Source: Streptomyces phaeochromogenes (lineage in GTDB: Bacteria; Actinomycetota; Actinomycetes; Streptomycetales; Streptomycetaceae). From it: 36,580 bases of DNA. Positions 15,950 through 23,526 of the stretch are shown here, one piece after another; positions within the stretch are counted from its first letter, which is position 1; the number at the start of each line of letters is the position of its first letter. The notes beneath the pieces were generated by a model that saw nothing but the letters and a program-made list of their open reading frames with translations, did not search any database and was not told the DNA's origin. The DNA is taken from NCBI RefSeq assembly GCF_001418655.1, contig NZ_LIQZ01000250.1, positions 1 to 36,580 on the forward strand, read 5' to 3'. The position numbers and the translations under genes are program-made.

Positions 15950-16222
15950 ATGTCCAAGAAGACTTTCGAGGAGCTCTTCACCGAGCTCCAGCACAAGGCC
16001 GCCACCGGCGACCCCGCCACTTCCCGCACCGCAGAGCTGGTCGGCAAGGGAGTCCATGCCATCGGCAAGAAGGTCGTCGAAGAGGCCGCCGAGGTCTGGA
16101 TGGCCGCCGAGTACGAGGGCAAGGAAGCCGCCGCCGAGGAGATCTCGCAGCTGCTCTACCACGTCCAGGTGATGATGGTCGCCCGCGGAATCTCGCTGGA
16201 CGACGTGTACGCCCACCTGTAA
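15950..16222 (+). CDS. hisE: Phosphoribosyl-ATP diphosphatase
   Basis: 90 residues, the single-domain HisE form. Motifs are KTFEELFTELQ at the start and KKVVEEAAEVWMAA followed by EEISQLLYHVQV, the MazG-like acidic metal-binding residues of the family. It performs the second step of histidine synthesis, PRPP-ATP to PRPP-AMP. It lies 34 bases after ribH and 56 before hisG on the same strand. Confidence 0.95.
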   Translation: MSKKTFEELFTELQHKAATGDPATSRTAELVGKGVHAIGKKVVEEAAEVWMAAEYEGKEAAAEEISQLLYHVQVMMVARGISLDDVYAHL

Positions 16223-16278
16223 GTCTCCAGGTTCCACGCAAACCCGTAGAAACCCGTCACGCAAAGGAAGCCGACCTC

Positions 16279-17145
16279 ATGCTGCGCATCGCCGTCCCCA
16301 ACAAGGGTTCCCTGTCAGGCCCCGCGGGGGAGATGCTGCATGAGGCCGGCTACCAGCAGCGCAGGGAGGCCAAGGAGCTCCGGATCGTCGACCCGGAGAA
16401 CGAGGTCGAGTTCTTCTACCTCCGCCCCCGCGACATCGCGATCTACGTCTCCTCCGGCAAGCTCGACATCGGCATCACCGGCCGCGACCTGCTGATCGAC
16501 TCCGGCGCCAACGCGGAGCCCATCCTTCCGCTCGGCTTCGCCCGCTCCACCTTCCGCTTCGCCGGCAAGCCCGGCACGGCGGCAGGCCTCGCAGACCTCG
16601 CCGGCAAGACCGTGGCCACTTCGTACGAGGGCATCGTCGCCAAGTACCTCGCCGACCACGGCGTCGACGCGTCCGTCGTCCACCTCGACGGCGCCGTCGA
16701 GACGGCCATCGAGCTCGGTGTCGCCGAGGTCATCGCGGACGTCGTCGAGACCGGCACCTCGCTGCGCAACGCGGGCCTCGAGGTCTTCGGCGACCCGATC
16801 ATGAAGTCCGAGGCCGTCGTCATCCGCCGCACCGGCGCGGAGGCCACCGGGGCCACCGAGGAGACAGAGCCCAAGGTGCAGCAGTTCCTGCGCCGCCTCC
16901 AGGGCGTCCTCGTCGCGCGGACCTACGTGATGATGGACTACGACTGCCGCGTCGAGCAGCTGGAGAAGGCTGTAGCCCTCACCCCCGGCCTGGAGTCGCC
17001 GACCGTCTCGCCGCTGCACAACGAGGGCTGGGTCGCCGTGCGCGCCATGGTCCCGAGCAAGGAAGCCCAGCGGATCATGGACGACCTCTACGACATCGGC
17101 GCGCGGGCCATCCTGACCACGGCCATCCACGCCTGCCGCCTCTGA
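16279..17145 (+). CDS. hisG: ATP phosphoribosyltransferase
   Basis: 288 residues, the long form with a C-terminal regulatory ACT-like domain (from about 215) that normally mediates histidine feedback. N-terminal RIAVPNKGSLS, DIGITGRDLL and the PRPP loop DVVETGTSLRNAGL are present. It catalyses the first committed step of histidine synthesis. AAAGGAAG precedes the ATG. It pairs with hisE immediately upstream, so steps 1 and 2 are co-transcribed. Confidence 0.97.
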   Translation: MLRIAVPNKGSLSGPAGEMLHEAGYQQRREAKELRIVDPENEVEFFYLRPRDIAIYVSSGKLDIGITGRDLLIDSGANAEPILPLGFARSTFRFAGKPGTAAGLADLAGKTVATSYEGIVAKYLADHGVDASVVHLDGAVETAIELGVAEVIADVVETGTSLRNAGLEVFGDPIMKSEAVVIRRTGAEATGATEETEPKVQQFLRRLQGVLVARTYVMMDYDCRVEQLEKAVALTPGLESPTVSPLHNEGWVAVRAMVPSKEAQRIMDDLYDIGARAILTTAIHACRL

Positions 17146-17157
17146 GGACCGCCCGCC

Positions 17158-17646
17158 ATGTCCGACACACCAGAGCTGCCCGCTCTTCCGGTCACCTTCC
17201 GGCCGGGCCGCACCCGAGCCGTCCTGCTGACCGCCGGCGCCACGATCTTCGTGGTCATCACCACAGTCGCGATGCTGCTGGAGAAGCTCAGCCCGGGGGA
17301 GCGCACCAGCTTCGTCTTCACCGCGGCCCTGCTCTTCGGGGTGCTCGTACTGCTCTCGCGGCCGAAAGTCGTCGCCGACGAGTCCGGCGTGACCGTCGTG
17401 AACATCGCCGGCCGCCGGAAGCTGGCCTGGGCGGAGATCCTGCAGGTCAACCTGCGCCCGGGCGACCCGTGGGTGTTCCTGAACCTCAGTGACGGCACCA
17501 GCCTGGCCGCGCTCGGCATCCAGCCGGGCATCGCCAAGCAGCACGCGATCCGCGACGCCCGTGCGCTGCGGGCCCTCGCCGAAGCCCACTCCGTCCACGA
17601 GCCCGACGGACCGCAGGAAGACGAGCACGACGAACATCACGCCTGA
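17158..17646 (+). CDS. PH-domain membrane protein
   Basis: 162 residues. Two hydrophobic helices (about 20-40 and 48-62) are followed by a bacterial PH-like domain (RPKVVADESGVTVVNIAGRR, then WAEILQVNL, PWVFLNL). The tail is rich in Asp/Glu/His. The ATG has GAGGA about 10 bases upstream and lies 12 bases after hisG, so it is the last gene of that unit. Bacterial PH proteins of this type are common next to hisG in Streptomyces but have no assigned role. Confidence 0.8.
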   Translation: MSDTPELPALPVTFRPGRTRAVLLTAGATIFVVITTVAMLLEKLSPGERTSFVFTAALLFGVLVLLSRPKVVADESGVTVVNIAGRRKLAWAEILQVNLRPGDPWVFLNLSDGTSLAALGIQPGIAKQHAIRDARALRALAEAHSVHEPDGPQEDEHDEHHA

Positions 17647-17696
17647 CTCTCGGCCTTCCACCCTGCCGTACGGGCCCATGTCTTGATTAATCTGTT

Positions 17697-17725
17697 GGCG
17701 GAGGCGTTTTCGTTGCGCCTCCGCC
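17697..17725. terminator. Terminator hairpin after the his-PH unit
   Basis: GGCGGAGGCG (17697-17706) and CGCCTCCGCC (17716-17725) form a perfect 10-bp stem with a T-rich 9-base loop, 51 bases after the PH-gene stop. Placement fits the end of the rib-his transcription block. Confidence 0.7.
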
Positions 17726-17813
17726 GCTGCCTTCCCACCCGGGATCCAGAGGCCCCCTGCTATTTCGAGGAGTGACTCCCTCCAGCGATGGACGGATCGT
17801 CCTGTAGTACCTG

Positions 17814-17844
17814 CGCCGCCCCCTCCCGACATATCGAGGCGGCG
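17814..17844 (+). promoter_or_regulatory. Hairpin masking the ribosome site of the first CNNM gene
   Basis: CGCCGCC (17814-17820) can pair with GGCGGCG (17838-17844), which covers the GAGGCGGCGG region directly before the ATG at 17847. Translation start could therefore depend on RNA folding. I could not match the 120-base leader to a known magnesium or manganese riboswitch. Confidence 0.4.
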
Positions 17845-17846
17845 GC

Positions 17847-19190
17847 ATGACCATCCCCCTGCTGCTCCTCGGAGCGGCGTTCCTGTTGATCCTCGCCAAC
17901 GGCTTCTTCGTGGCGGCCGAGTTCGGCCTCGTCACGGTGGAGCGCCCCGACGCCGAGAAGGCCGCCGCCGAGGGCGACCGACGGGCCCGTACGGTCGTCA
18001 ACTCGCTCAAGGAGCTGTCCTTCCAGCTCTCCGGCACCCAGCTCGGCATCACCATCACCTCGCTCGTCGTCGGCATGCTCGCCGAACCGGCGCTCGCCGA
18101 GCTGCTGAACGGCCCCATCACCGCGGTCGGCATCCCCGAGGGCGCCGTGTCCGGTGTCGCCGTGGTCGTCGGCATGCTGCTGGCCTCGGCCGTGCAGATG
18201 GTGATCGGCGAGCTCGTGCCCAAGAACTGGGCGGTCTCCAGGCCCATGCAGGTCGCGCGGTTCGTCGCGGGCCCGCAGCACGCCTTCTCGACCGTGTTCC
18301 GGCCGGTGATCTCGGGGCTGAACTCCGTGGCCAACCGGCTCGTCCGCACCCTGGGCGTCGAGCCCACCGCGGAGCTGGCCTCCGCCCGCACCCCCGGCGA
18401 GCTGGTCTCGCTGGCCCGGCACTCGGCCCAGGCAGGCGCCCTGGAGCAGGACACCGCCGACCTGTTCGTCCGTACGCTCTCGCTGGCCGACCTCACCGCG
18501 CAGCACGTCATGACCCCGCGCGTGAAGGTCAGCGCCCTCCAGTCCTCCGCGACCGCCGAGGACGTCGTGAACCTCACCCGCGCCACCGGACTGTCCCGCT
18601 TCCCCGTCTACCGGGAGCGGATCGACGAGATCGTCGGCATGGTGCACCTCAAGGACGCCCTTGCGGTGCCCTCGCAGGACCGGCTGCGCACGCCCGTCAC
18701 CAGGATCGCCCAGGCCCCGCTGCTCGTCCCGGAGACGCTGCCCGTGCAGCCCCTTCTGGAGCGGCTGCGCAACGAACAGCCCATCGCCGTCGTCGTCGAC
18801 GAGTACGGCGGCACGGCCGGCGTGGTCACCCTGGAGGACATCGTCGAGGAACTCGTCGGAGAGGTCCGCGACGAGCACGACGGCCATGACGTCCCGGAAC
18901 TCGCCACCGCACCGGCCGAGGACGGCCGGCCCGCCTGGGACGCCGACGGCAGCTGCCGCGTCGACATCCTCCAGCGCATAGGCCTGGACGTCCCCGAGGG
19001 CCCGTACGAGACGGTCGCCGGCCTCGTCGCCGATCTGCTCGGCCGGATCCCCGCACCCGGTGACAAGGCGGAGCTGCCCGGCTGGCGCCTCTCCGTGCGC
19101 CAGGTCGGGCACTACCGGGCCGAGCGGGTCCGGCTGGTCAGGACCGCCGGTGCCGCCGCCTCCGCTTCCGTGGTGGAGGCCGTCCGATGA
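17847..19190 (+). CDS. CNNM/CBS-domain membrane protein with CorC_HlyC domain
   Basis: 447 residues. An N-terminal CNNM (DUF21) transmembrane domain (about 1-180; LILANGFFVAAEFGLV, GTQLGITITSL, IGELVPKNWAV) is followed by a CBS pair (about 205-330; HVMTPRV, SRFPVY, VVVDEYGGTAGVVTLEDIVEELVGEV) and a C-terminal CorC_HlyC domain (about 350-435). The family is linked to magnesium/cobalt efflux and divalent-cation homeostasis, with CBS domains binding Mg-ATP; the older label is hemolysin-like. It overlaps the next, related gene by four bases (ATGA). Confidence 0.9.
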   Translation: MTIPLLLLGAAFLLILANGFFVAAEFGLVTVERPDAEKAAAEGDRRARTVVNSLKELSFQLSGTQLGITITSLVVGMLAEPALAELLNGPITAVGIPEGAVSGVAVVVGMLLASAVQMVIGELVPKNWAVSRPMQVARFVAGPQHAFSTVFRPVISGLNSVANRLVRTLGVEPTAELASARTPGELVSLARHSAQAGALEQDTADLFVRTLSLADLTAQHVMTPRVKVSALQSSATAEDVVNLTRATGLSRFPVYRERIDEIVGMVHLKDALAVPSQDRLRTPVTRIAQAPLLVPETLPVQPLLERLRNEQPIAVVVDEYGGTAGVVTLEDIVEELVGEVRDEHDGHDVPELATAPAEDGRPAWDADGSCRVDILQRIGLDVPEGPYETVAGLVADLLGRIPAPGDKAELPGWRLSVRQVGHYRAERVRLVRTAGAAASASVVEAVR

Positions 19191-20296
19191 GCGTGCTCCA
19201 ACTCCTGTTCGCGGGCCTGCTCGTGCTCGCCAACGGCTTCTTCGTCGGCGCCGAGTTCGCGCTGGTCTCCGTCCGCCGCAGCCAGATCGAACCGCTCGGC
19301 ACCGCACGGGCCCGCCAGGTCATGTACGGCCTGGAGAACCTGCCGCAGATGATGGCCGCCGCGCAGTTCGGCATCACGGTCTGCTCGCTGACGCTCGGCG
19401 CGGTCGCCGAGCCCACCGTCGCGCACCTCCTGGAGCCGGTGTTCCACGCCGTGCACCTGCCCGAGGGCATGATCCACCCGCTCGGGTACGTCATAGCCCT
19501 CGCCGCGGTCGTCTTCCTGCACCTCGTCGTCGGCGAGATGCTCCCGAAGAACCTGGCGATGGCCGCCCCCGAGAAGACCGCGCTGTGGCTCAGCCCCGGC
19601 CTGGTCGCCTTCGCCCGGCTCTGCAAGCCGGTGACCCTGGGCCTCGGTGCCTGCGCCCGCGTCATCCTGCGGCTCTTCCACGTCGAGCCCAAGGACGAGG
19701 TCGAGGCGGTCTTCACCAGCGAGCAGCTCAACCGGCTCGTCGAGGACGCGGGACAGGCGGGCCTGCTCGACCCCGAGGAGCAGGAGCGCCTCGAAGACGC
19801 TCTGGAGCTGGGCTCCCGCCCGGTCACCGACGTGCTCCTGGACAGCGAGTCCCTGGTGACCGTCGGCCCCTCGGTCACCCCGGGCCAGGTCGTCGCCCTC
19901 ACGGCCCGCACGGGGTACTCCCGATTCCCGGTGGCCGCCGAGAACGGCGCCTTCATGGGCTATCTGCACGTGAAGGACGTACTCGACCTGGAGGAGTCCG
20001 AGCGGGCCGTGCCGCAGCAGGTCTGGCGCCCCATGACGACCCTCGGGGCAGAGCTCCCGCTGGACGACGCCCTGACCGTGATGCGCCGCGCCGCGACGCA
20101 CCTCGCCCAGGTCGCCGACGCATCAGGACGCGTGCTCGGCCTGGTCGCCCTGGAGGACGTACTGGAACTGCTGGTCGGCGAGGTCCGCGACCCGGCACAC
20201 CGGGAGACTCCGGCCGTACGGGTCGGCGAGCCGCGCAAGGAGACGGCGGATCCGGCCCCGGGCCAGGAGACGGCGGAGCAGGCACTGGCCAGCTGA
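19187..20296 (+). CDS. CNNM/CBS-domain membrane protein lacking the CorC_HlyC domain
   Basis: 369 residues and paralogous to the gene before it: the same LVLANGFFVGAEFALV start, AAQFGITVCSL, VVGEMLPKNLAM and CBS pair (about 210-335; SRFPVA, LEDVLELLVGEV). It then ends in a short acidic/basic tail instead of the CorC_HlyC domain. The tandem of a long and a short CNNM protein, translationally coupled, suggests a heterodimeric transporter or regulator for divalent cations. Confidence 0.88.
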   Translation: MSVLQLLFAGLLVLANGFFVGAEFALVSVRRSQIEPLGTARARQVMYGLENLPQMMAAAQFGITVCSLTLGAVAEPTVAHLLEPVFHAVHLPEGMIHPLGYVIALAAVVFLHLVVGEMLPKNLAMAAPEKTALWLSPGLVAFARLCKPVTLGLGACARVILRLFHVEPKDEVEAVFTSEQLNRLVEDAGQAGLLDPEEQERLEDALELGSRPVTDVLLDSESLVTVGPSVTPGQVVALTARTGYSRFPVAAENGAFMGYLHVKDVLDLEESERAVPQQVWRPMTTLGAELPLDDALTVMRRAATHLAQVADASGRVLGLVALEDVLELLVGEVRDPAHRETPAVRVGEPRKETADPAPGQETAEQALAS

Positions 20297-20304
20297 CGCA
20301 GGCG

Positions 20305-20334
20305 ACCCGCGCCCCTGTCTTCAGGGGCGCGGGT
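20305..20334. terminator. Strong bidirectional terminator
   Basis: ACCCGCGCCCCTG (20305-20317) and CAGGGGCGCGGGT (20322-20334) form a perfect 13-bp stem with a TCTT loop. It lies between the convergent ends of the second CNNM gene (20296) and the AAA+ ATPase (20362). Confidence 0.9.
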
Positions 20335-20341
20335 CTGTGAC

Positions 20342-20359
20342 ATCTGCGGCTCCGCCGCG
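20342..20359. repeat. Intergenic palindromic element, copy 2
   Basis: An exact second copy of the 18-base core found at 6065-6082, here 7 bases after a perfect terminator stem and preceded by GGCGCGGGTCTGT. Again it lies between convergent 3' ends. Confidence 0.65.
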
Positions 20360-20361
20360 AC

Positions 20362-22230
20362 TCACATCGGTGAGGGATCCTGCGGACCCCGCCCCGACAA
20401 CACCTCGCCGTACGCCTGCATGAGATCGGCCAGCCGCAACGTGGACAGGTCGTCCCGGGTGAGGTGCCCCGGGTACACCGAAAGCCGCAGATCGCGATAC
20501 GCGCAGCTCTTCTCGTACAGCGTCCGCAGGAACCGCCCGTTGCCGAGCTCGTCGATCCAGCCCTGGTCGACGACGTGCCCGCTGATGGAGCGCAGCTCGT
20601 CGAGCGCCTCCTCGTCCCACACGTCACCGTTCTCCGCGGCCAGCACCTCACCGATCGAGGTGAGTTCGAGCGGACGGTACGAGGGGAAGTCGACGCGGGT
20701 CGTGAAGCGGGACGAGAGCCCCGGGTTGGCGGCCAGCAGGCGGTCCATGCCCTCGGGATAGCCGGCGAGGATCACGACCAGGTGGTCGCGGTTGTCCTCG
20801 GCCCGCTTCAGCAGGACCTGGAGCGCCTCGTCGCCGTACGCGTCGCCCTTGCCATAGCCGGAGTTGGAGAGCGAGTAGGCCTCGTCGACGAAGAGGACGC
20901 CGCCGATCGCGGAGTCGATCAGTTCGTTGGCCTTCACGGCGGTCTGGCCGAGGTACTCGCCCACCAGGTCGGCGCGTTGGGCCTCGACGAGATGGTCGCC
21001 GCCGAGCAGGCCGAGCGCGTAGAAGACCCGGCCGAGGATCCGCGCCACGGTCGTCTTGCCGGTGCCGGAGGGGCCCGAGAAGACGAAGTGCCGTTTCGGA
21101 GGCTGGACCGGCAGGCCCTGCCCTGCCCGCAGCCGCGCCATGTTCAACTGCGCGGACAGCGCCTTCACCTGGCGCTTGACCGGTTCGAGGCCGACCATGC
21201 GCTCCAGCTCCAGGAGCGCCTCTTCGAGCAGTGCCGGATCGGTGGGCCCGGTCGGCAGATGCGGCGGACGCACCGGCACGATGGCCTTCTCGCGGACCCG
21301 GTCCGCCTCGGAGGGCAGCGCGCCCGGCGGCGGCAGTTCGGGCTCCGAGAGCTTGAGGTCACGGCCCTCGCCGCCGAACAGCGGGTCGACGCCGTCCGGG
21401 CCGTCCAGGATGTCCTGCCCGACCCCGGTGAGCGTGATCGCCGCGAGGTCGGCCGTGTCGTCGTACCCGTCGCCCTCGGAGATCGCCGCGAGCCGTGCGG
21501 AGGTGTCCATGAAGGCCGGGTCGACCCGGTGGACCGCCCGGTAGAGGGGCAGCGCCGCGGCGGAGCGGCCCGTGCCCTCGTGCGCCCGCGCCAGCCAGTA
21601 CCGCAGCTCCTTGCGCTGCGGCTGCTCGCTGCGGCAGCGCATCAGCGCGGACGACAGCAGCGGCTCGGCCTGCCCGAACATCTCCAGACGTACCCGGGCC
21701 ATGCCGCCGAAGAGACCCGCCTCGATGCCCAGCATCGGATCGTCGATCAGCGGATCCGTGTGCCGGACCAACTGCTCCCAGTCCTTGACGAGATACGCCC
21801 GGCAGGCGTGCAGGAACCGCACCTGCGGGTCCGCGTCCACGGGCGGCAGGCTCGCGAGCGCCCGGTCCAGCTCCGGGACATGACGTCCGTCGAGCCAGTG
21901 CGAGGCGTGCGCGAGCAGCAGATCTCGCGGTGATTCCAGGACCGGCTGCACCCACCAGCCCAGCCAGTACCAGGAGTTGAGCGTCCGCCGGTGGCGGGAG
22001 CGCTGTTCCCCGAAGCGATCCCGGTGCCGGAACATGCGCAGCAGCGCCGTCGTCGTGTCGATGCGCAGCGCGTGCAGCCCGAGCCAGCCGTCGGCCATTC
22101 CCGGATCCATCCGGACCGCGGCGCGGAATTCCTCCTCCGCCTGCGGATAGGCCCCCATCGTGTAGGCGTCCACACCTCGCAGCCAGGCGAGGTCGGCCGG
22201 GGCCTCGGGGCCCTGCGTGCCGAAGTCCAT
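20362..22230 (-). CDS. TPR-AAA+ ATPase of EccA/CbbX type
   Basis: 622 residues. The N-terminal half (about 10-260) is a set of TPR-like helical repeats, a Pro-rich linker follows (about 295-330), then a CbbX/SpoVK-class AAA+ domain with Walker A GPSGTGKTT (386-394), Walker B VLFVDEAY (445-452) and a sensor region (LVVILAGYPEGMDRL). This domain order and length are those of EccA, the cytosolic ATPase of type VII secretion. No other type VII gene is in the window, so calling it a secretion component is only family-level inference; orphan relatives are common in Streptomyces. I chose the ATG at 22230 (GTGGGGGAC before it) over the GTG four codons upstream. Its end is convergent with the CNNM pair. 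Confidence 0.85.
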   Translation of the reverse strand: MDFGTQGPEAPADLAWLRGVDAYTMGAYPQAEEEFRAAVRMDPGMADGWLGLHALRIDTTTALLRMFRHRDRFGEQRSRHRRTLNSWYWLGWWVQPVLESPRDLLLAHASHWLDGRHVPELDRALASLPPVDADPQVRFLHACRAYLVKDWEQLVRHTDPLIDDPMLGIEAGLFGGMARVRLEMFGQAEPLLSSALMRCRSEQPQRKELRYWLARAHEGTGRSAAALPLYRAVHRVDPAFMDTSARLAAISEGDGYDDTADLAAITLTGVGQDILDGPDGVDPLFGGEGRDLKLSEPELPPPGALPSEADRVREKAIVPVRPPHLPTGPTDPALLEEALLELERMVGLEPVKRQVKALSAQLNMARLRAGQGLPVQPPKRHFVFSGPSGTGKTTVARILGRVFYALGLLGGDHLVEAQRADLVGEYLGQTAVKANELIDSAIGGVLFVDEAYSLSNSGYGKGDAYGDEALQVLLKRAEDNRDHLVVILAGYPEGMDRLLAANPGLSSRFTTRVDFPSYRPLELTSIGEVLAAENGDVWDEEALDELRSISGHVVDQGWIDELGNGRFLRTLYEKSCAYRDLRLSVYPGHLTRDDLSTLRLADLMQAYGEVLSGRGPQDPSPM

Positions 22231-22327
22231 CACGTCCCCCACAAACCGTGCCCCCGTTGATCGCCGGGCGGGCCGGTGCCCGTCGGCAGTCTTCGTCGAA
22301 CCGCTGTGCCGCGGACGGGAGTTGCGT

Positions 22328-22363
22328 TCGGTGCGGAGAGCATCCGTCCGAATGTCGCACCGA
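22328..22363. promoter_or_regulatory. Inverted repeat upstream of the AAA+ gene
   Basis: TCGGTGCG (22328-22335) and CGCACCGA (22356-22363), 8-bp arms with a 20-base spacer, about 100-130 bases before the ATPase start. It could be an operator or a leader hairpin. Confidence 0.3.
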
Positions 22364-22511
22364 GAGGCATCGTACCTGCGGGGCAGTACCGGGCCGAAGG
22401 GTGCCGCACGACAGGTTCTCCGAGGTGGGAGCAGATGGGGCGCACTCGACTTGGTGACTCAGGGTGAACGAATCACGCCTCGGAGCGTCCGAAAAACGGC
22501 TGTGGGCAGAA

Positions 22512-22549
22512 CGAAGCCCCCGATCACGGGGGAACAACCGGGGGCTTCG
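22512..22549. terminator. Hairpin with two competing pairings
   Basis: CGAAGCCCCCG (22512-22522) pairs exactly with CGGGGGCTTCG (22539-22549), 11 bp. The same CCCCCG can instead pair with the closer CGGGGG at 22527-22532 (6 bp, ATCA loop). It stands in a 434-base gene-free stretch (22231-22664) between the AAA+ gene and the kinase gene. I found no tRNA or convincing ORF there, so which transcript it ends is unclear. Confidence 0.6.
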
Positions 22550-22664
22550 CGTCTGCGGGGCGGCCCCAAAAGGCCGCACATTCAGAAAGTAAGTCCTGTA
22601 CGGCCCCCGGGTCAAGCCGAGTTGGGGCACTCAGGCAACTTCTCAGATGTGGGTCTTCACAAGT

Positions 22665-23291
22665 TCAGCACACAGACGCTGGCCCGTCACGGTCCGTGAC
22701 GGAGAGGCTCTTCGCTGACGTCGCAGCAGGTCCCTGGAGTACCTCGTACCCCTCTGAACACTGCAGCACCAGAAGATCGGCGAACGGTTTTGACGGGTCC
22801 TTGGTGAAGTGCCGGCGCTCGGCGCGGACCCACCCCTCCCAGAACTCGTTCTGCGCCGAACCGTCCCTCCGCCGCCCGCGCGCCCACGCGTCCTCGTCGG
22901 CCAGCTCCATCCACAGCAGCCGCGCCAGCCACGGCCTGAGCGCGCGACGGCCGGCGCCCACCCCCTCGACGAGGATCACGGGCGCCGGCGGCAGGGCGCG
23001 GTCCGGTCCGAAGCCGCGGGTGTCCCAGTCGTACGGCCGGTAGTGCGCCGTCGTACCGTGCGACAGCGGCTCGACGACCTCCCGGAGCAGCCGCCCGGTC
23101 CAGGCGAAGAGTTCCTCGTGCGTGGCGATGTCGTCCAGGTGGAGCACGGGAGCCCCGCCCAGCGCCTCGGCCAGCCGCCCCGCGAACGTGGTCTTGCCCG
23201 AGCCCGCGTGCCCGTCTACGCCGATGAGCCGGACGGGGCCGCAGGAGGGCGGCAGCCGGTGCAGCCGGGAGGCGAGGGCGTCGAGGTGAAT
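22665..23291 (-). CDS. Uridine-kinase-like P-loop kinase, apparent ATT start
   Basis: 208 residues if read from the ATT at 23291. Walker A is intact (GVDGHAGSGKTTFAGRL, about residues 25-41), followed by PVLHLDDIATHEELFAW, a VILVEGVGAGRRALRP block and an Arg-rich lid (EDAWARGRRRDG), as in small nucleoside kinases of the uridine kinase family. The frame is closed upstream by a TGA at 23330-23328, and between that stop and the P-loop there is no ATG, GTG or TTG. The GTG or ATG codons further in would delete the P-loop. AAGGGA lies 6 bases before the ATT, an excellent ribosome site, so a rare ATT start is plausible. A sequencing error or an inactivated start are the alternatives. The C-terminus (after about residue 180) is unlike anything I recognise. 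Confidence 0.65.
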   Translation of the reverse strand: MHLDALASRLHRLPPSCGPVRLIGVDGHAGSGKTTFAGRLAEALGGAPVLHLDDIATHEELFAWTGRLLREVVEPLSHGTTAHYRPYDWDTRGFGPDRALPPAPVILVEGVGAGRRALRPWLARLLWMELADEDAWARGRRRDGSAQNEFWEGWVRAERRHFTKDPSKPFADLLVLQCSEGYEVLQGPAATSAKSLSVTDRDGPASVC

Positions 23292-23339
23292 GAGGGATCC
23301 CTTGGTGCGGTGCGGTGCTGCTGGGCTTCACTCTACCGA

Positions 23340-23357
23340 GGTCACCCTCGGGTGACC
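23340..23357. promoter_or_regulatory. Perfect palindrome upstream of the kinase gene
   Basis: GGTCACCC (23340-23347), TC, GGGTGACC (23350-23357). It lies about 50 bases above the kinase start on the minus strand and 170 above the peptidase on the plus strand. It is operator-like; the regulator is unknown. Confidence 0.5.
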
Positions 23358-23394
23358 GGGGGAGAAGATGCCGTCGTCCTGTCGCGGGCATGCC

Positions 23395-23418
23395 AGTGGT
23401 ATCGACCAATATTGGTCG
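23395..23418 (+). promoter_or_regulatory. dre-like site and palindrome upstream of the secreted peptidase
   Basis: AGTGGTATCGACCAAT (23395-23410) matches the DasR-responsive consensus ACTGGTCTAGACCAGT at 12 of 16 positions. It overlaps a perfect 14-bp palindrome GACCAATATTGGTC (23405-23418), so TGGT and ACCA half-sites alternate. The site is 109 bases upstream of the peptidase ATG. Confidence 0.45.
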
Positions 23419-23526
23419 GCGCCGCGACCCGCGAAGTGCTGGCAGAAGCCGTGATCGCGAACCATAGTTGCCCCCACACCCACGCATTGGACCTGCCCGT
23501 TCCGGACACCTGGGGGTCACCCGCCC

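Noticed and set aside
17726..17846. Magnesium (ykoK) or manganese (yybP-ykoY) riboswitch before the CNNM genes
   Set aside because: The conserved core sequences of these classes are not present; only a simple hairpin over the ribosome site is visible.
20362..22230. Type VII secretion locus
   Set aside because: Only an EccA-like ATPase is present; no EccB/C/D/E, MycP or WXG100 genes lie within the window.
22231..22664. tRNA or small-RNA gene before the hairpin
   Set aside because: No T-loop GTTCRA pattern, no acceptor-stem pairing and no anticodon arm could be found on either strand.
22217..22699. Plus-strand 160-codon frame in the gap after the AAA+ gene
   Set aside because: No ribosome site, no codon bias of this genome, and it crosses the hairpin at 22512-22549 and the kinase 3' end.
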